From: DASUCS01 sp036275935
Lineage (GTDB): Bacteria; Actinomycetota; Acidimicrobiia; Acidimicrobiales; JACDCH01
NCBI GenBank assembly: GCA_036275935.1
Contig: DASUCS010000067.1
Location: forward strand, 1 to 21,147
DNA length: 21,147 nucleotides
Direction of reading: 5' to 3'
Below are positions 1-7,518 of this stretch, in pieces (the stretch's first letter is position 1; the number at the start of each line of letters is the position of its first letter). A model generated the notes under the pieces. It saw nothing but the letters and a program-made list of their open reading frames with translations. It did no database searches and was not told where the DNA came from. Made by a program: the position numbers and the translations under genes.

Positions 1-2
1 GA

Positions 3-155
3 CGTGAGTCAGAGATTCGCTGGCGATTTCGACGGCCAGATGACGCCGAAATCGCTGCGTCCTCCGCCTCGAAAGCGCTGGTGGCTGACTTCGTTGTGCG
101 TCCTTGCGCTCGGCGTCCCTGGCTCGCCGAAATGCCTACCGGCTTCTGACTCACG
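3..155. repeat. Non-coding element bounded by an 11-bp inverted repeat
   Basis: No convincing gene covers the first 158 bases. CGTGAGTCAGA at 3-13 is matched by its exact reverse complement TCTGACTCACG at 145-155. Inside are a second inverted repeat (GCGATTTCG at 23-31 with CGAAATCGC at 47-55, 15-nt loop) and an imperfect direct repeat starting TGCGTCCT at 56-71 and 97-112. The layout resembles a small dispersed palindromic element or a structured transcript end beyond the lipoprotein gene, which stops at 159. Only one copy is visible here, so the repeat-family assignment is inference. Confidence 0.45.
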
Positions 156-158
156 CCA

Positions 159-653
159 CTAGTTGCCGGTCGAGGCCGAGTCGCTCAGGGAGGACAGGCT
201 GTCGGACAGGCTCGACAGTTCGCTGCCGTTGAGGCTGAGGCAGCTCTTCGAGATGTAGAGCGACACGGACGAGAGCGACTTGGCGTGTCGTGCTGCAATC
301 CCGGCCACCTTCACCTGGTCGTTCTGGTCGACCTCCGACAGCTCTTGGAGCGCGGAGATGTAGTCGTTCCAATCGCTCTTGATCTCGTCTGGCGGTGACA
401 CGCCCTTCAGCACCGCGAGCGCCTGCTTGGCGCCGTTCGGATCCTCGCCGATGTTCTCGGCCTTGCTGTTGACGATCTGCTTGCAGAAGTCAGACGACGT
501 ACCGCTCACGTTGCCCGACGAGCTGCTGCCGCTCGTGCTGGAGCTCGCGCTCGACGAACTCGTGCTCGTCGCCGACTTGTTGCCGCTGCTCCCGCATGCC
601 GCGAGTGTCACGAAGGTGGTGAGTGCGAGGAGGGTGCCCGCCAGCTTTCGCAT
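159..653 (-). CDS. Ser-rich secreted lipoprotein of unknown function
   Basis: This 164-residue protein has a classical lipoprotein signal: Met-Arg-Lys, a hydrophobic stretch, then the lipobox LAAC with the lipidated Cys at residue 20. Residues 21-54 are a Ser/Thr/Gly linker of low complexity. Residues about 55-145 form a predicted helical domain with one Cys near each end (57 and 138), which could form a disulfide outside the membrane. The tail repeats a Leu-Ser-Ser-Leu-Ser-Asp pattern. The ATG is fixed by AGGAG at 660-664 on the minus strand, 6 nt away. It is divergent from the crotonase gene, with 56 bp between them. I recognise the class (actinobacterial cell-surface lipoproteins with a 'DFC' motif after the linker) but no function; a role in the envelope is inferred from the signal only. 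Confidence 0.88.
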   Translation of the reverse strand: MRKLAGTLLALTTFVTLAACGSSGNKSATSTSSSSASSSTSGSSSSGNVSGTSSDFCKQIVNSKAENIGEDPNGAKQALAVLKGVSPPDEIKSDWNDYISALQELSEVDQNDQVKVAGIAARHAKSLSSVSLYISKSCLSLNGSELSSLSDSLSSLSDSASTGN

Positions 654-696
654 TTCGTTCTCCTGTCCGCCCGGCTGGTGCGCGCAGGGTAGCCGC

Positions 697-702
697 TACC
701 TT
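697..702 (+). promoter_or_regulatory. TACCTT -10-like box of the crotonase gene
   Basis: TACCTT ends 7 nt before the ATG at 710, and no Shine-Dalgarno sequence lies between them. This spacing would put the transcription start at or next to the start codon, as in leaderless actinobacterial mRNAs. The same GCTACCTT octamer precedes the holB start with identical spacing. No clear -35 is visible. Confidence 0.5.
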
Positions 703-709
703 CTGCGCG

Positions 710-1399
710 ATGTCGGTTTCCTTCGAACGTGACGGTGGTGTCGGGATCATCTCGATCGACGACGGCAAGGCGAACGCTCTGTCGCCGGATGTGCTGTCGG
801 CCATCGCCGAGCACTTCGACAAAGCGGAGGCGGATGGCGTCGGCTCGGTCCTTCTCCAAGGCCGGCCCGGTCGGTTCTCGGCAGGGTTCGACCTGTCCAT
901 CATGACGTCGGGCGTCGAGCCGATGCGCGCCCTCGTGACCCAGGGCGCCGAGCTGTTGCTGCGAATCTTCACGTTCCCCTCGCCAGTCATCACCGCGTGC
1001 ACCGGGCACGCGTTGGCCGCGGGCGCTCTCGTGCTCTTGGTGAGCGACGTGCGCATCGGGGCCGACGGCGACTTCAAGATCGGGCTGAACGAGGTCGCGA
1101 TCGGAATGGGGCTGCCGGTCTTCGCGGTCGAGTTCGCGCGGTACCGGATGCCGCCGAGCGCATTCGACAGCGCGTTGCTCGGCGAGGTGTTCGGCCCCCA
1201 AGCTGCGGTGAACGCTGGCTATCTCGACCAGACGTCGTCAACGGTGATCGATGACGCGCTCGCGACCGCGCAGCGGCTGTCCGCGTTGCGCCGCGGGGCG
1301 GTGTCGATCTCGAAGAGTCACGCCCGTGCCACCCTCGCCCAGCAGATCCAGGACACCTTGCACGCCGACATGGCGTCCATCACCGGCCCGGCCACCTGA
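710..1399 (+). CDS. Crotonase-family protein, enoyl-CoA isomerase/hydratase-like
   Basis: This 229-residue protein is a single crotonase domain acting on acyl-CoA thioesters, most likely in cytoplasmic fatty-acid or related CoA metabolism. The first oxyanion-hole segment is SAGFDL (57-62) and the second is GHALAAGA (99-106). In the classical hydratase (rat numbering) two glutamates act, E144 in GGGCE and E164 in PEI. Here the first position is Leu107, while the second is kept as Glu128 in IGLNEVAIG. Retaining only the second Glu, within an IGLNE motif, is the pattern of delta3-delta2-enoyl-CoA isomerases. The protein is shorter than usual (about 260) and resembles the short group often annotated simply as enoyl-CoA hydratase (PRK06213-like, from memory). 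The open frame continues upstream to 623, but that part has no crotonase similarity; ATG 710 begins the domain. It ends 10 bp before the convergent IniC-like gene. Confidence 0.9.
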   Translation: MSVSFERDGGVGIISIDDGKANALSPDVLSAIAEHFDKAEADGVGSVLLQGRPGRFSAGFDLSIMTSGVEPMRALVTQGAELLLRIFTFPSPVITACTGHALAAGALVLLVSDVRIGADGDFKIGLNEVAIGMGLPVFAVEFARYRMPPSAFDSALLGEVFGPQAAVNAGYLDQTSSTVIDDALATAQRLSALRRGAVSISKSHARATLAQQIQDTLHADMASITGPAT

Positions 1400-1409
1400 C
1401 AGAAACGGC

Positions 1410-2888
1410 TCAGCCGAGGTCGACGAGCAGGCCTTCGCACGTGCGGATGAGGACGCGTGACGCGTCGGCGGCCTCGCGGCTCGACAACGGGTTCTCGGCG
1501 CGGCGTTGCCACCGGGCGATGGCGTGCTGGAGCGCGCTGCGGAGCTCACCCCCGCTCGCGCCCGCGTCGAGTCCGAGACGAGCGGTCGGTGCCGATCCGT
1601 CGGCGCCGAGCAGACGTTCCATCTCCTCGGACTCCGCAGCCTTCACTCCCTTGACTGCGCCCGCGCGCAACGCGTTGAGCAGTCGTACCTCCGCGAACTC
1701 GTGCGCGCCCGCCGCGACGCGTTCCAGTTCGGATGCGAGGTGTTCGGAGCCCGGCACGGCGGCTTCGTGCACGAGCGACTCGAGTGCGAGCAGCGCGGAC
1801 CGCGCCTTCAACACGTCGCGCCGCGCTGCGAATTGCGTCAGCAAGACCTCCCGCAGCTCGACGAGCCCGCTGCGCAGCACGAGCTCGTGCGCGAGCTGAT
1901 TCGACGTCGTCACTGCGCCCTGGCGAATGAGCGCGGCCGCCAACCGCACTCCGAACAGTCCGAACCGGTCGAGCAGGTGTTCGCGTTCCATAGAGGTCAG
2001 ACCGATCGACGTCGGCGTCTGCACGAATCGATCCGTGGACAGGAACAACCGCTCGGCCTCGTCGGCGTGCGCCGTGCCGATCGACTGCAAGGCCTTGAAT
2101 TCCGCCTCGCGCAACGTGGTCCCGGACTGAGCCAAGAGTCCGGCCACCGGCACGACGGTCTGGCACAGCCGGCGCACCTTCGGGTCCGACTTGTACCGGC
2201 TGGCGATCCGTGACGCCGACGCCATCGAGTCGAGCCGTCCGACGCCGATCTCGTCCGCCCGAGACAACACACCGATGGCGTTCACGGGCGTCGCCTGTGC
2301 GACCTCTTGATCGTGGAACGCCTCGAGGAAGCTGATGTCGGTCGTGTGGAGGTGGCGCATGAGATACAGGACCGCGTCCGCGGGTGTGACGTGATCCTCG
2401 CCAGGGGCGAGAAACGCCTGTGAACGCGCCGACACATCGGCGGACAGCGACGCGATGCCCGGCGTGTCGATGAGGGTGATCGTGCGCAACGACGAGGACG
2501 GCCACTCGATCTCGAGCCGGTCGACGGTGTCCGGCGGGACGCCACCGAGATCGATGTCGATCGCGCCGCCTTCGCGCGAGAACGGGATCTGGCGAGGTTC
2601 ACCGTCGCGCGGGTGCAACACCACGCGATAGGTGATCCCGTCGCGGTACCACGTCACGATCTTCGTGCACTCACCCGCATCGGTCGGCGCGAGCTCCTCG
2701 CCGACCAGCGCGTTCAGCAACGTCGACTTCCCCGCCTTCACCTTGCCGGCGATCGCAACCCGAAGGGGTTCGTCGAGACGGGCTTGCTCTGCCTCCACTC
2801 GCGCCGCGTGTGGCGTGCCCGTGTACACGGCTGCGCCGCTGGCCAGCAGCCCGCGAACTTCGTCCAGCAACGTCGGTCGCGCGGACAT
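1410..2888 (-). CDS. iniC: IniC-like dynamin-family GTPase
   Basis: This 492-residue bacterial dynamin-like GTPase closely follows the pattern of mycobacterial IniC (493 residues by memory). The N-terminal G domain has a P-loop AGKVKAGKST (47-56), switch region EECTK-like AGECTK (71-76), DTPG (141-144) and a base-recognition motif SRAD (209-212) in place of N/TKxD. The rest is helical, ending in a segment rich in Arg, Trp and Ala. No membrane span is evident, so it may act with its partner. The ATG at 2888 is 4 nt after the stop of the IniA-like gene, so the two are co-transcribed and probably translationally coupled; the frame stays open upstream but there it runs antiphase through the neighbour and is not coding. 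In mycobacteria iniA/iniC respond to cell-wall inhibitors and IniA remodels membranes. A comparable envelope role here is inference from homology. Confidence 0.9.
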   Translation of the reverse strand: MSARPTLLDEVRGLLASGAAVYTGTPHAARVEAEQARLDEPLRVAIAGKVKAGKSTLLNALVGEELAPTDAGECTKIVTWYRDGITYRVVLHPRDGEPRQIPFSREGGAIDIDLGGVPPDTVDRLEIEWPSSSLRTITLIDTPGIASLSADVSARSQAFLAPGEDHVTPADAVLYLMRHLHTTDISFLEAFHDQEVAQATPVNAIGVLSRADEIGVGRLDSMASASRIASRYKSDPKVRRLCQTVVPVAGLLAQSGTTLREAEFKALQSIGTAHADEAERLFLSTDRFVQTPTSIGLTSMEREHLLDRFGLFGVRLAAALIRQGAVTTSNQLAHELVLRSGLVELREVLLTQFAARRDVLKARSALLALESLVHEAAVPGSEHLASELERVAAGAHEFAEVRLLNALRAGAVKGVKAAESEEMERLLGADGSAPTARLGLDAGASGGELRSALQHAIARWQRRAENPLSSREAADASRVLIRTCEGLLVDLG

Positions 2889-2892
2889 CCGA

Positions 2893-4746
2893 TCAGTCCG
2901 GTGCGCTGGCGAGCGTGGGATCGAGCGAGACCACTTCGTCCCGCAAGCCGCGGATCCGAGCCAGCTCGGCCTCGACGTCGGGAAGACGCTTGGTACGCGC
3001 CGTCGCATCGATCTCGACGGCCTGTTGTGCCTTGTGCAGCGCCTCGGTCGTGGACCGGTACAGCTCCTCGGCTCGTGCCGTGAATTGGTCACGCAGCTGC
3101 CGTTGGATGCGACGCACCGTGTCGCGTACGTCCTTGCCCACCTCGAACGCGAGCTCGTCCGTGTACTTGCGGTGTGCGTTCTTGGCCTGCGCCCGTCGTT
3201 GCGCCAGCGCCCGATTCTTCTCGTCCCGATACGCCTTGCCACCGAAGATGATGCCGGCGACGACGCCGATCGGGTTGATCAGCGCGAGGCCGACCATCTG
3301 CCCGAACATCCCGAACATGAGCGCGCCGCCGTACGACGAGCGCAGCGTGTTCATCCCGGTGCTCAACCCGTCGCCCTGCTGCAGCTCGACGTCGGCGCCG
3401 GCCTCGACGGCCTTCAACAGCGCTGACGGATCGGGCACCTCGAGCTGCACAGCGATCTCGAGACCGTCCGTCGAGAACAAGTCGGCAACACGCGCCGCGA
3501 TCTCACCGGCGCGGCGCTGGAGGAGCGCGTAGTTGGCGACCACCTGGTCGGCGGCCTGCCGGTAGAGCCAGGGTTCGAAGTCCTCCCACGACTCGGCGGG
3601 GTCGCATTGGTCGATCGCGGCGTCGGCATCGCGCGTGAGCTGCCGCAATCGCGACCGCAGGTCGTGATCGATGTCGTTCAACAGGTCGCCGAACCCGTCG
3701 TTGAGCGTGACCTGCCAACGGGCCGCGTTGCTTCTTAGGCGATCGCCCTGGTCGGTTGCGATCTGCAGCTGGTGCACCAAGTCCGACGCGCGGTTCGGAT
3801 CCGCGAGCGCGGCCCGCTCGGACGCGAACTGGGACTCGAGCTGCGTGACCGCGGAGAGCATCTCGGCTGCGACCGCGCGCACGACGAGTTGTTCACGCCG
3901 GGCGACGATGTCGTTCGCGAGATACGACTCCAGTTCGACGAATCCGGACTCGCGATGCAGCGCGTCGTCGCCGGTCCGTTGTGCGATGCGTTGCAGCGTT
4001 GACGCGACGGGTAGCACGCGCATCGCGGCCGACGCCGACGCGAGGTGGCCGACGTCCAGGTCCACGATCTTGCGCCATGCGGGGTAGAAGTCGATCTTCG
4101 TGACGACGCAGCCGACGTTCGGGCAGAGCGAGCGCGCCGTGCGGAGGAACTCGAGCTCGGGGCCAGAGAACTCCTGTGACGCGTCGCTCACGAAGAGCAC
4201 GGCGTCGGCCATCGGCAGCGCTCCGATCGTGATCGTCGAGTGCGTCGATCCCAATCCACCCACGCCGGGCGTGTCCACGAGGACGACACCAGTCGCGAGC
4301 AACGGAGAGGGCACGCCGACGTCGACGCTCTCGATCCGACGCGCGCCGTCCGCATTCGCAGCCTCGGTGACGAACTCCGCGACCCGGTCGAACGGCACGG
4401 TCTCGGTCGTCGGGTCGGTCTGCTCGGGAGCGTCGGGATCCGGGCTGATCGTGGCGGTCGCGCCGGGCTCGGCTGCGTGGTGCAGCTTCGTCGGCACCGC
4501 GGTTGCGACGTCGTCGTCGACCGGGCACACGTCGACGCCGAGCAACGCGTTGATGAGCGAGCTCTTGCCTTGCTTGAACTCGCCGACGACCAGCACGTGG
4601 AACAACGGATCGACGAGCCGTTGGCGGGCGACGTCGAGTCGTTCGGCGAGGTCTGGCCGCTGATAGGCGGCGGCCGCTTGCAAGCACACGCCGAGCACCG
4701 ATGCAGCTGCATCTCTCGCGCCCGAGGGACTCTCCGCCGCTGCCAT
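2893..4746 (-). CDS. iniA: IniA-like membrane-remodelling dynamin-family GTPase
   Basis: This 617-residue protein matches the pattern of mycobacterial IniA (about 640). The G domain carries the P-loop GEFKQGKSS (55-63), the conserved DDDVATAVPT switch (77-86), DTPGVGGLG (158-166) and TKID (216-219). A helical stalk follows, and residues about 473-503 are a hydrophobic Gly-rich segment (SSYGGALMFG... IIFGG) at the position where IniA has its membrane-inserting region. Residues 505-600 are charged coiled-coil-like helices. The known role of IniA is nucleotide-dependent binding and fission of membranes. The ATG at 4746 is preceded by TACTGT 9 nt upstream and no Shine-Dalgarno. It is divergent from topA across 87 bp and leads a two-gene operon with the IniC-like gene. 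No IniB-type Gly-rich partner is present. Confidence 0.9.
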   Translation of the reverse strand: MAAAESPSGARDAAASVLGVCLQAAAAYQRPDLAERLDVARQRLVDPLFHVLVVGEFKQGKSSLINALLGVDVCPVDDDVATAVPTKLHHAAEPGATATISPDPDAPEQTDPTTETVPFDRVAEFVTEAANADGARRIESVDVGVPSPLLATGVVLVDTPGVGGLGSTHSTITIGALPMADAVLFVSDASQEFSGPELEFLRTARSLCPNVGCVVTKIDFYPAWRKIVDLDVGHLASASAAMRVLPVASTLQRIAQRTGDDALHRESGFVELESYLANDIVARREQLVVRAVAAEMLSAVTQLESQFASERAALADPNRASDLVHQLQIATDQGDRLRSNAARWQVTLNDGFGDLLNDIDHDLRSRLRQLTRDADAAIDQCDPAESWEDFEPWLYRQAADQVVANYALLQRRAGEIAARVADLFSTDGLEIAVQLEVPDPSALLKAVEAGADVELQQGDGLSTGMNTLRSSYGGALMFGMFGQMVGLALINPIGVVAGIIFGGKAYRDEKNRALAQRRAQAKNAHRKYTDELAFEVGKDVRDTVRRIQRQLRDQFTARAEELYRSTTEALHKAQQAVEIDATARTKRLPDVEAELARIRGLRDEVVSLDPTLASAPD

Positions 4747-4755
4747 CGACGGCGC

Positions 4756-4761
4756 ACAGTA
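4756..4761 (-). promoter_or_regulatory. TACTGT -10-like box of the iniA-iniC operon
   Basis: On the minus strand TACTGT ends 9 nt before the IniA-like ATG, with no Shine-Dalgarno between. It fits the TAnnnT pattern seen at other Shine-Dalgarno-free starts in this window. No good -35 is visible 16-18 bp upstream. Confidence 0.4.
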
Positions 4762-4794
4762 CCGAAGCTCCTCGGGGAGGCCGCCGGTGTCTGG

Positions 4795-4824
4795 TTGACA
4801 GGGCGCCCTTCGGGCCCCTAGCTC
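4795..4824 (+). promoter_or_regulatory. topA promoter: consensus -35 TTGACA, -10-like TAGCTC
   Basis: A perfect TTGACA (4795-4800) is followed after 18 bp by TAGCTC (4819-4824), a weak -10. The GTG of topA lies 9 nt further on, so the transcript would be leaderless or nearly so. The spacer holds a GC-rich inverted repeat (GCCC 4805-4808, GGGC 4812-4815). Topoisomerase genes are often supercoiling-controlled through suboptimal spacers; whether that applies here is inference. Confidence 0.45.
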
Positions 4825-4833
4825 TGGATATTC

Positions 4834-7512
4834 GTGGCCAAGCCCCTCGTCATCGTCGAATCCCCGGCCAAGGCCCGCACGATCGCGGGCTTCTTGGGCG
4901 GCGACTACACGGTGCGCGCCTCGATGGGCCACGTCAGGGACCTGCCGAGCAAGGGCCTGAGCGTCGACACCGAAAACGGGTTCAAAGTCGACTACGAGGT
5001 GCATCTCAGCAAGAAGGACGTGATCAAGGAGCTGCGAGCGGCACTGAAGGATGCCGACGAGCTCTACCTCGCCACCGACGAAGACCGCGAGGGCGAGGCC
5101 ATCTCCTGGCACCTGCTCGAGGTCCTCAAACCTCGAGTGCCCGTGAAGCGGATGGTGTTCCACGAGATCACCCAGCAGGCCATCGACAACGCCATCGCCA
5201 ACTGGCGCGAGGTCGACTACGGGCTCGTCGACGCCCAGGAGAGCCGGCGCATCGTCGACCGCCTCTTCGGCTATCCCGTGTCGGAGGTCTGTTGGCGCAA
5301 GATCCGCACCGGCCTGTCCGCCGGTCGCGTGCAGTCGCCCGCGGTGCGATTGGTCGTCGAACGTGAACGCGAACGCATGGCGTTCGTTGCGGCGTCGTAT
5401 TGGGACCTGGCCGCGCAGTTCCCGACCGATCCCGAGTTCACGGCAGGGCTCGTCGCCGTGGACGACGCCAAGGTCGCCGAGGGCAAGGACTTCGACTCCT
5501 TCGGTCAACTGAAGAAGAGTGACGGTGTGATCGTCCTCGACGAGTCCGGCGCACGCGGCCTCGCCGAGCGGCTCGAGGGCTCGACCTTCACGGTCAGGTC
5601 CGTCGACACCCGGCCGTACACGTCCAAGCCCAAGGCACCGTTCATCACGTCGACGCTGCAGCAGGTGGGCGGTAGTCGCCTGCGCATGAGCGCGCAGCAG
5701 GTGATGCGTGTCGCGCAGGGCTTGTACGAGCGCGGCTACATCACGTACATGCGTACCGACTCGACCACGTTGTCGGAGACCGCGCTCACGGCGGCTCGGA
5801 GTCAGATCGTCGAGCTGTTCGGACGCGACTACCTACCGGACGCGCCGCGCACGTACGCCAGCAAGTCGAAGAACGCCCAGGAAGCGCACGAGGCCATCCG
5901 TCCGGCGGGTGACAGCTTCCGCACGCCCGAGCAGCTGCGCAACGAGCTGCGCGGTGACGACCTTCGTCTCTACGAGCTCGTGTGGCAGCGCACGATGGCG
6001 TCGCAGATGCCCGACGCGCGCGGCCAGACCGTGACGGCGCGCATCGGCGCAACGACGAACACCGGTGAGGCCACGGAGTGGACCGCATCGGGTCGCACGA
6101 TCACCTTCCCCGGCTACCTCGCGGCGTACAGCTTCGGTGGAGAGGATGACTCGGTCGACGAAGGCGACACCGCAGCGAAGCTCCCGGAGCTGAGCGAGGG
6201 CCTCGTGCTCCCGTTCCCGCTCATCGACGCGTTGGGCCACAGCACGCAGCCGCCCGCGCGGTACACCGAAGCAACACTGGTGCGCGCCCTCGAGGAGAAG
6301 GGCATCGGCCGGCCGTCCACCTACGCATCGATCATGACGACGATCCTCGATCGTGGCTACGTCTGGAAGCGCGGTCAGGCCTTGGTGCCGACGCCCGACG
6401 CGTTCGCCGTCGTGAATCTCCTCGAGCAGCACTTCACCGACCTCGTCGACTACGACTTCACCGCCCGCATGGAGGACGACCTCGACGAGATCGCCGGAGG
6501 GCACGAGCAGCGCGAGCCGTGGCTCGGCAAGTTCTGGTTCGGCAACGGCACTCCCGGCGTGAAGACGTTGTGCGCGCAAGCGCTCGAGCAGGCCGACCCG
6601 GCGGCGATCAACGCCATCCCGATCGGCCTCGACGAGTCAGGCGAGCCGATCGTGGTGCGCAACGGCAAGTACGGGCCCTACGTCAAGCGCGGTGAGGACA
6701 CCGCGTCGTTGCCCGAGGACGTCGCGCTCGACGAGCTCACGATCGACCGGGCCGTCGAGCTGCTCAACGCACCGAAGGGCGACGAGCCCATCGGGACCGA
6801 TCCCGCCACCAATCTCCCCGTGTACGCGAAGAGCGGGCGCTTCGGTCCCTACGTGCAGCTCGGCGACGCCGACACGCTGCCCGACAAGCAGAAGCCGAAG
6901 ATGGAGTCGCTGTTCGACTCGATGTCCTTGACCGACATCACGCTCGACCAGGCGCTGCAGCTGCTGTCGCTGCCGCGCACCGTCGGCGTGGCCGACGACG
7001 GCGTCGAGATCACTGCCCAGAACGGCCGCTACGGGCCATACATCAAGAAGGGCGACGACTCCCGCAGTCTCGAGTCCCAGGAACAGATCTTCACCGTGTC
7101 GCTCGACGAGGCCAAGGCGTTGCTGGCGCAGCCGAAGCAGTACGGCCGGCGCCGCGCCGCGCCGGCGGCGCCGCTGCGCGAGCTCGGACCGGACCCCGTC
7201 TCGGGCAAGCCCGTCGTCGTGAAGGACGGCCGGTTCGGACCGTACGTGACCGACGGCGAGGTCAACGCCTCGCTGCGCAAGGGCGATCTGGTCGACCACA
7301 TCACGATCGAGCGGGCTGCCGAGCTGCTGCAGATCCGGCGCGAGACCGCACCGAAGAAGCGCGGCGCGACGAAGAAGGCCGCCAAGAAGAAGGCGCCGGC
7401 GAAGAAGGCACCTGCCAAGAAGTCTGCAGCCAAGAAGAAGGCGCCGGCGAAGAAGGCTGCCGCAAAGAAGTCGACGAAGTCCCAGACGGAGGAACCCCCG
7501 TCGGTAACCTGA
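4834..7512 (+). CDS. topA: DNA topoisomerase I (type IA)
   Basis: This 892-residue enzyme relaxes negatively supercoiled DNA by a transient single-strand break with a 5'-phosphotyrosyl link. The Toprim domain opens at residue 4 (LVIVESPAKA) and holds the metal-binding TDEDREGEA (81-89). The catalytic Tyr is residue 305 in RGYITYMRTDST. There are no zinc fingers; instead four GPYV-type C-terminal repeats start near residues 610, 667, 728 and 796, followed by a Lys/Ala/Pro tail from about 839 to 885. Both features are typical of actinobacterial TopA, where the tail aids processivity. The start is GTG at 4834: it gives the expected N-terminus, has no Shine-Dalgarno and sits 9 nt after a -10-like box. 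The gene heads the topA-MFS-tmk-holB block, and its last codons overlap the -10-like box of the MFS gene. Confidence 0.98.
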   Translation: MAKPLVIVESPAKARTIAGFLGGDYTVRASMGHVRDLPSKGLSVDTENGFKVDYEVHLSKKDVIKELRAALKDADELYLATDEDREGEAISWHLLEVLKPRVPVKRMVFHEITQQAIDNAIANWREVDYGLVDAQESRRIVDRLFGYPVSEVCWRKIRTGLSAGRVQSPAVRLVVERERERMAFVAASYWDLAAQFPTDPEFTAGLVAVDDAKVAEGKDFDSFGQLKKSDGVIVLDESGARGLAERLEGSTFTVRSVDTRPYTSKPKAPFITSTLQQVGGSRLRMSAQQVMRVAQGLYERGYITYMRTDSTTLSETALTAARSQIVELFGRDYLPDAPRTYASKSKNAQEAHEAIRPAGDSFRTPEQLRNELRGDDLRLYELVWQRTMASQMPDARGQTVTARIGATTNTGEATEWTASGRTITFPGYLAAYSFGGEDDSVDEGDTAAKLPELSEGLVLPFPLIDALGHSTQPPARYTEATLVRALEEKGIGRPSTYASIMTTILDRGYVWKRGQALVPTPDAFAVVNLLEQHFTDLVDYDFTARMEDDLDEIAGGHEQREPWLGKFWFGNGTPGVKTLCAQALEQADPAAINAIPIGLDESGEPIVVRNGKYGPYVKRGEDTASLPEDVALDELTIDRAVELLNAPKGDEPIGTDPATNLPVYAKSGRFGPYVQLGDADTLPDKQKPKMESLFDSMSLTDITLDQALQLLSLPRTVGVADDGVEITAQNGRYGPYIKKGDDSRSLESQEQIFTVSLDEAKALLAQPKQYGRRRAAPAAPLRELGPDPVSGKPVVVKDGRFGPYVTDGEVNASLRKGDLVDHITIERAAELLQIRRETAPKKRGATKKAAKKKAPAKKAPAKKSAAKKKAPAKKAAAKKSTKSQTEEPPSVT
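7505..7510 (+). promoter_or_regulatory. TAACCT -10-like box of the MFS gene
   Basis: TAACCT ends 8 nt before the GTG at 7519 and overlaps the last codons of topA. There is no Shine-Dalgarno for that GTG, so an internal promoter giving a leaderless MFS-tmk transcript is plausible in addition to read-through from topA. Confidence 0.4.
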
Positions 7513-7518
7513 CTCTTC

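Noticed and set aside
1400..1409. Terminator between the crotonase and IniC-like genes
   Set aside because: The gap is only 10 bp and I see no stem there.
2889..3242. Upstream extension of the IniC-like frame
   Set aside because: It is Arg/Ser-rich, out of phase with the coding frame of the IniA-like gene, and lacks family similarity; the GTPase family pattern begins at ATG 2888.
4747..5508. Upstream extension of the IniA-like frame to 5508
   Set aside because: It runs antisense through the N-terminal half of topA, whose identity is certain.
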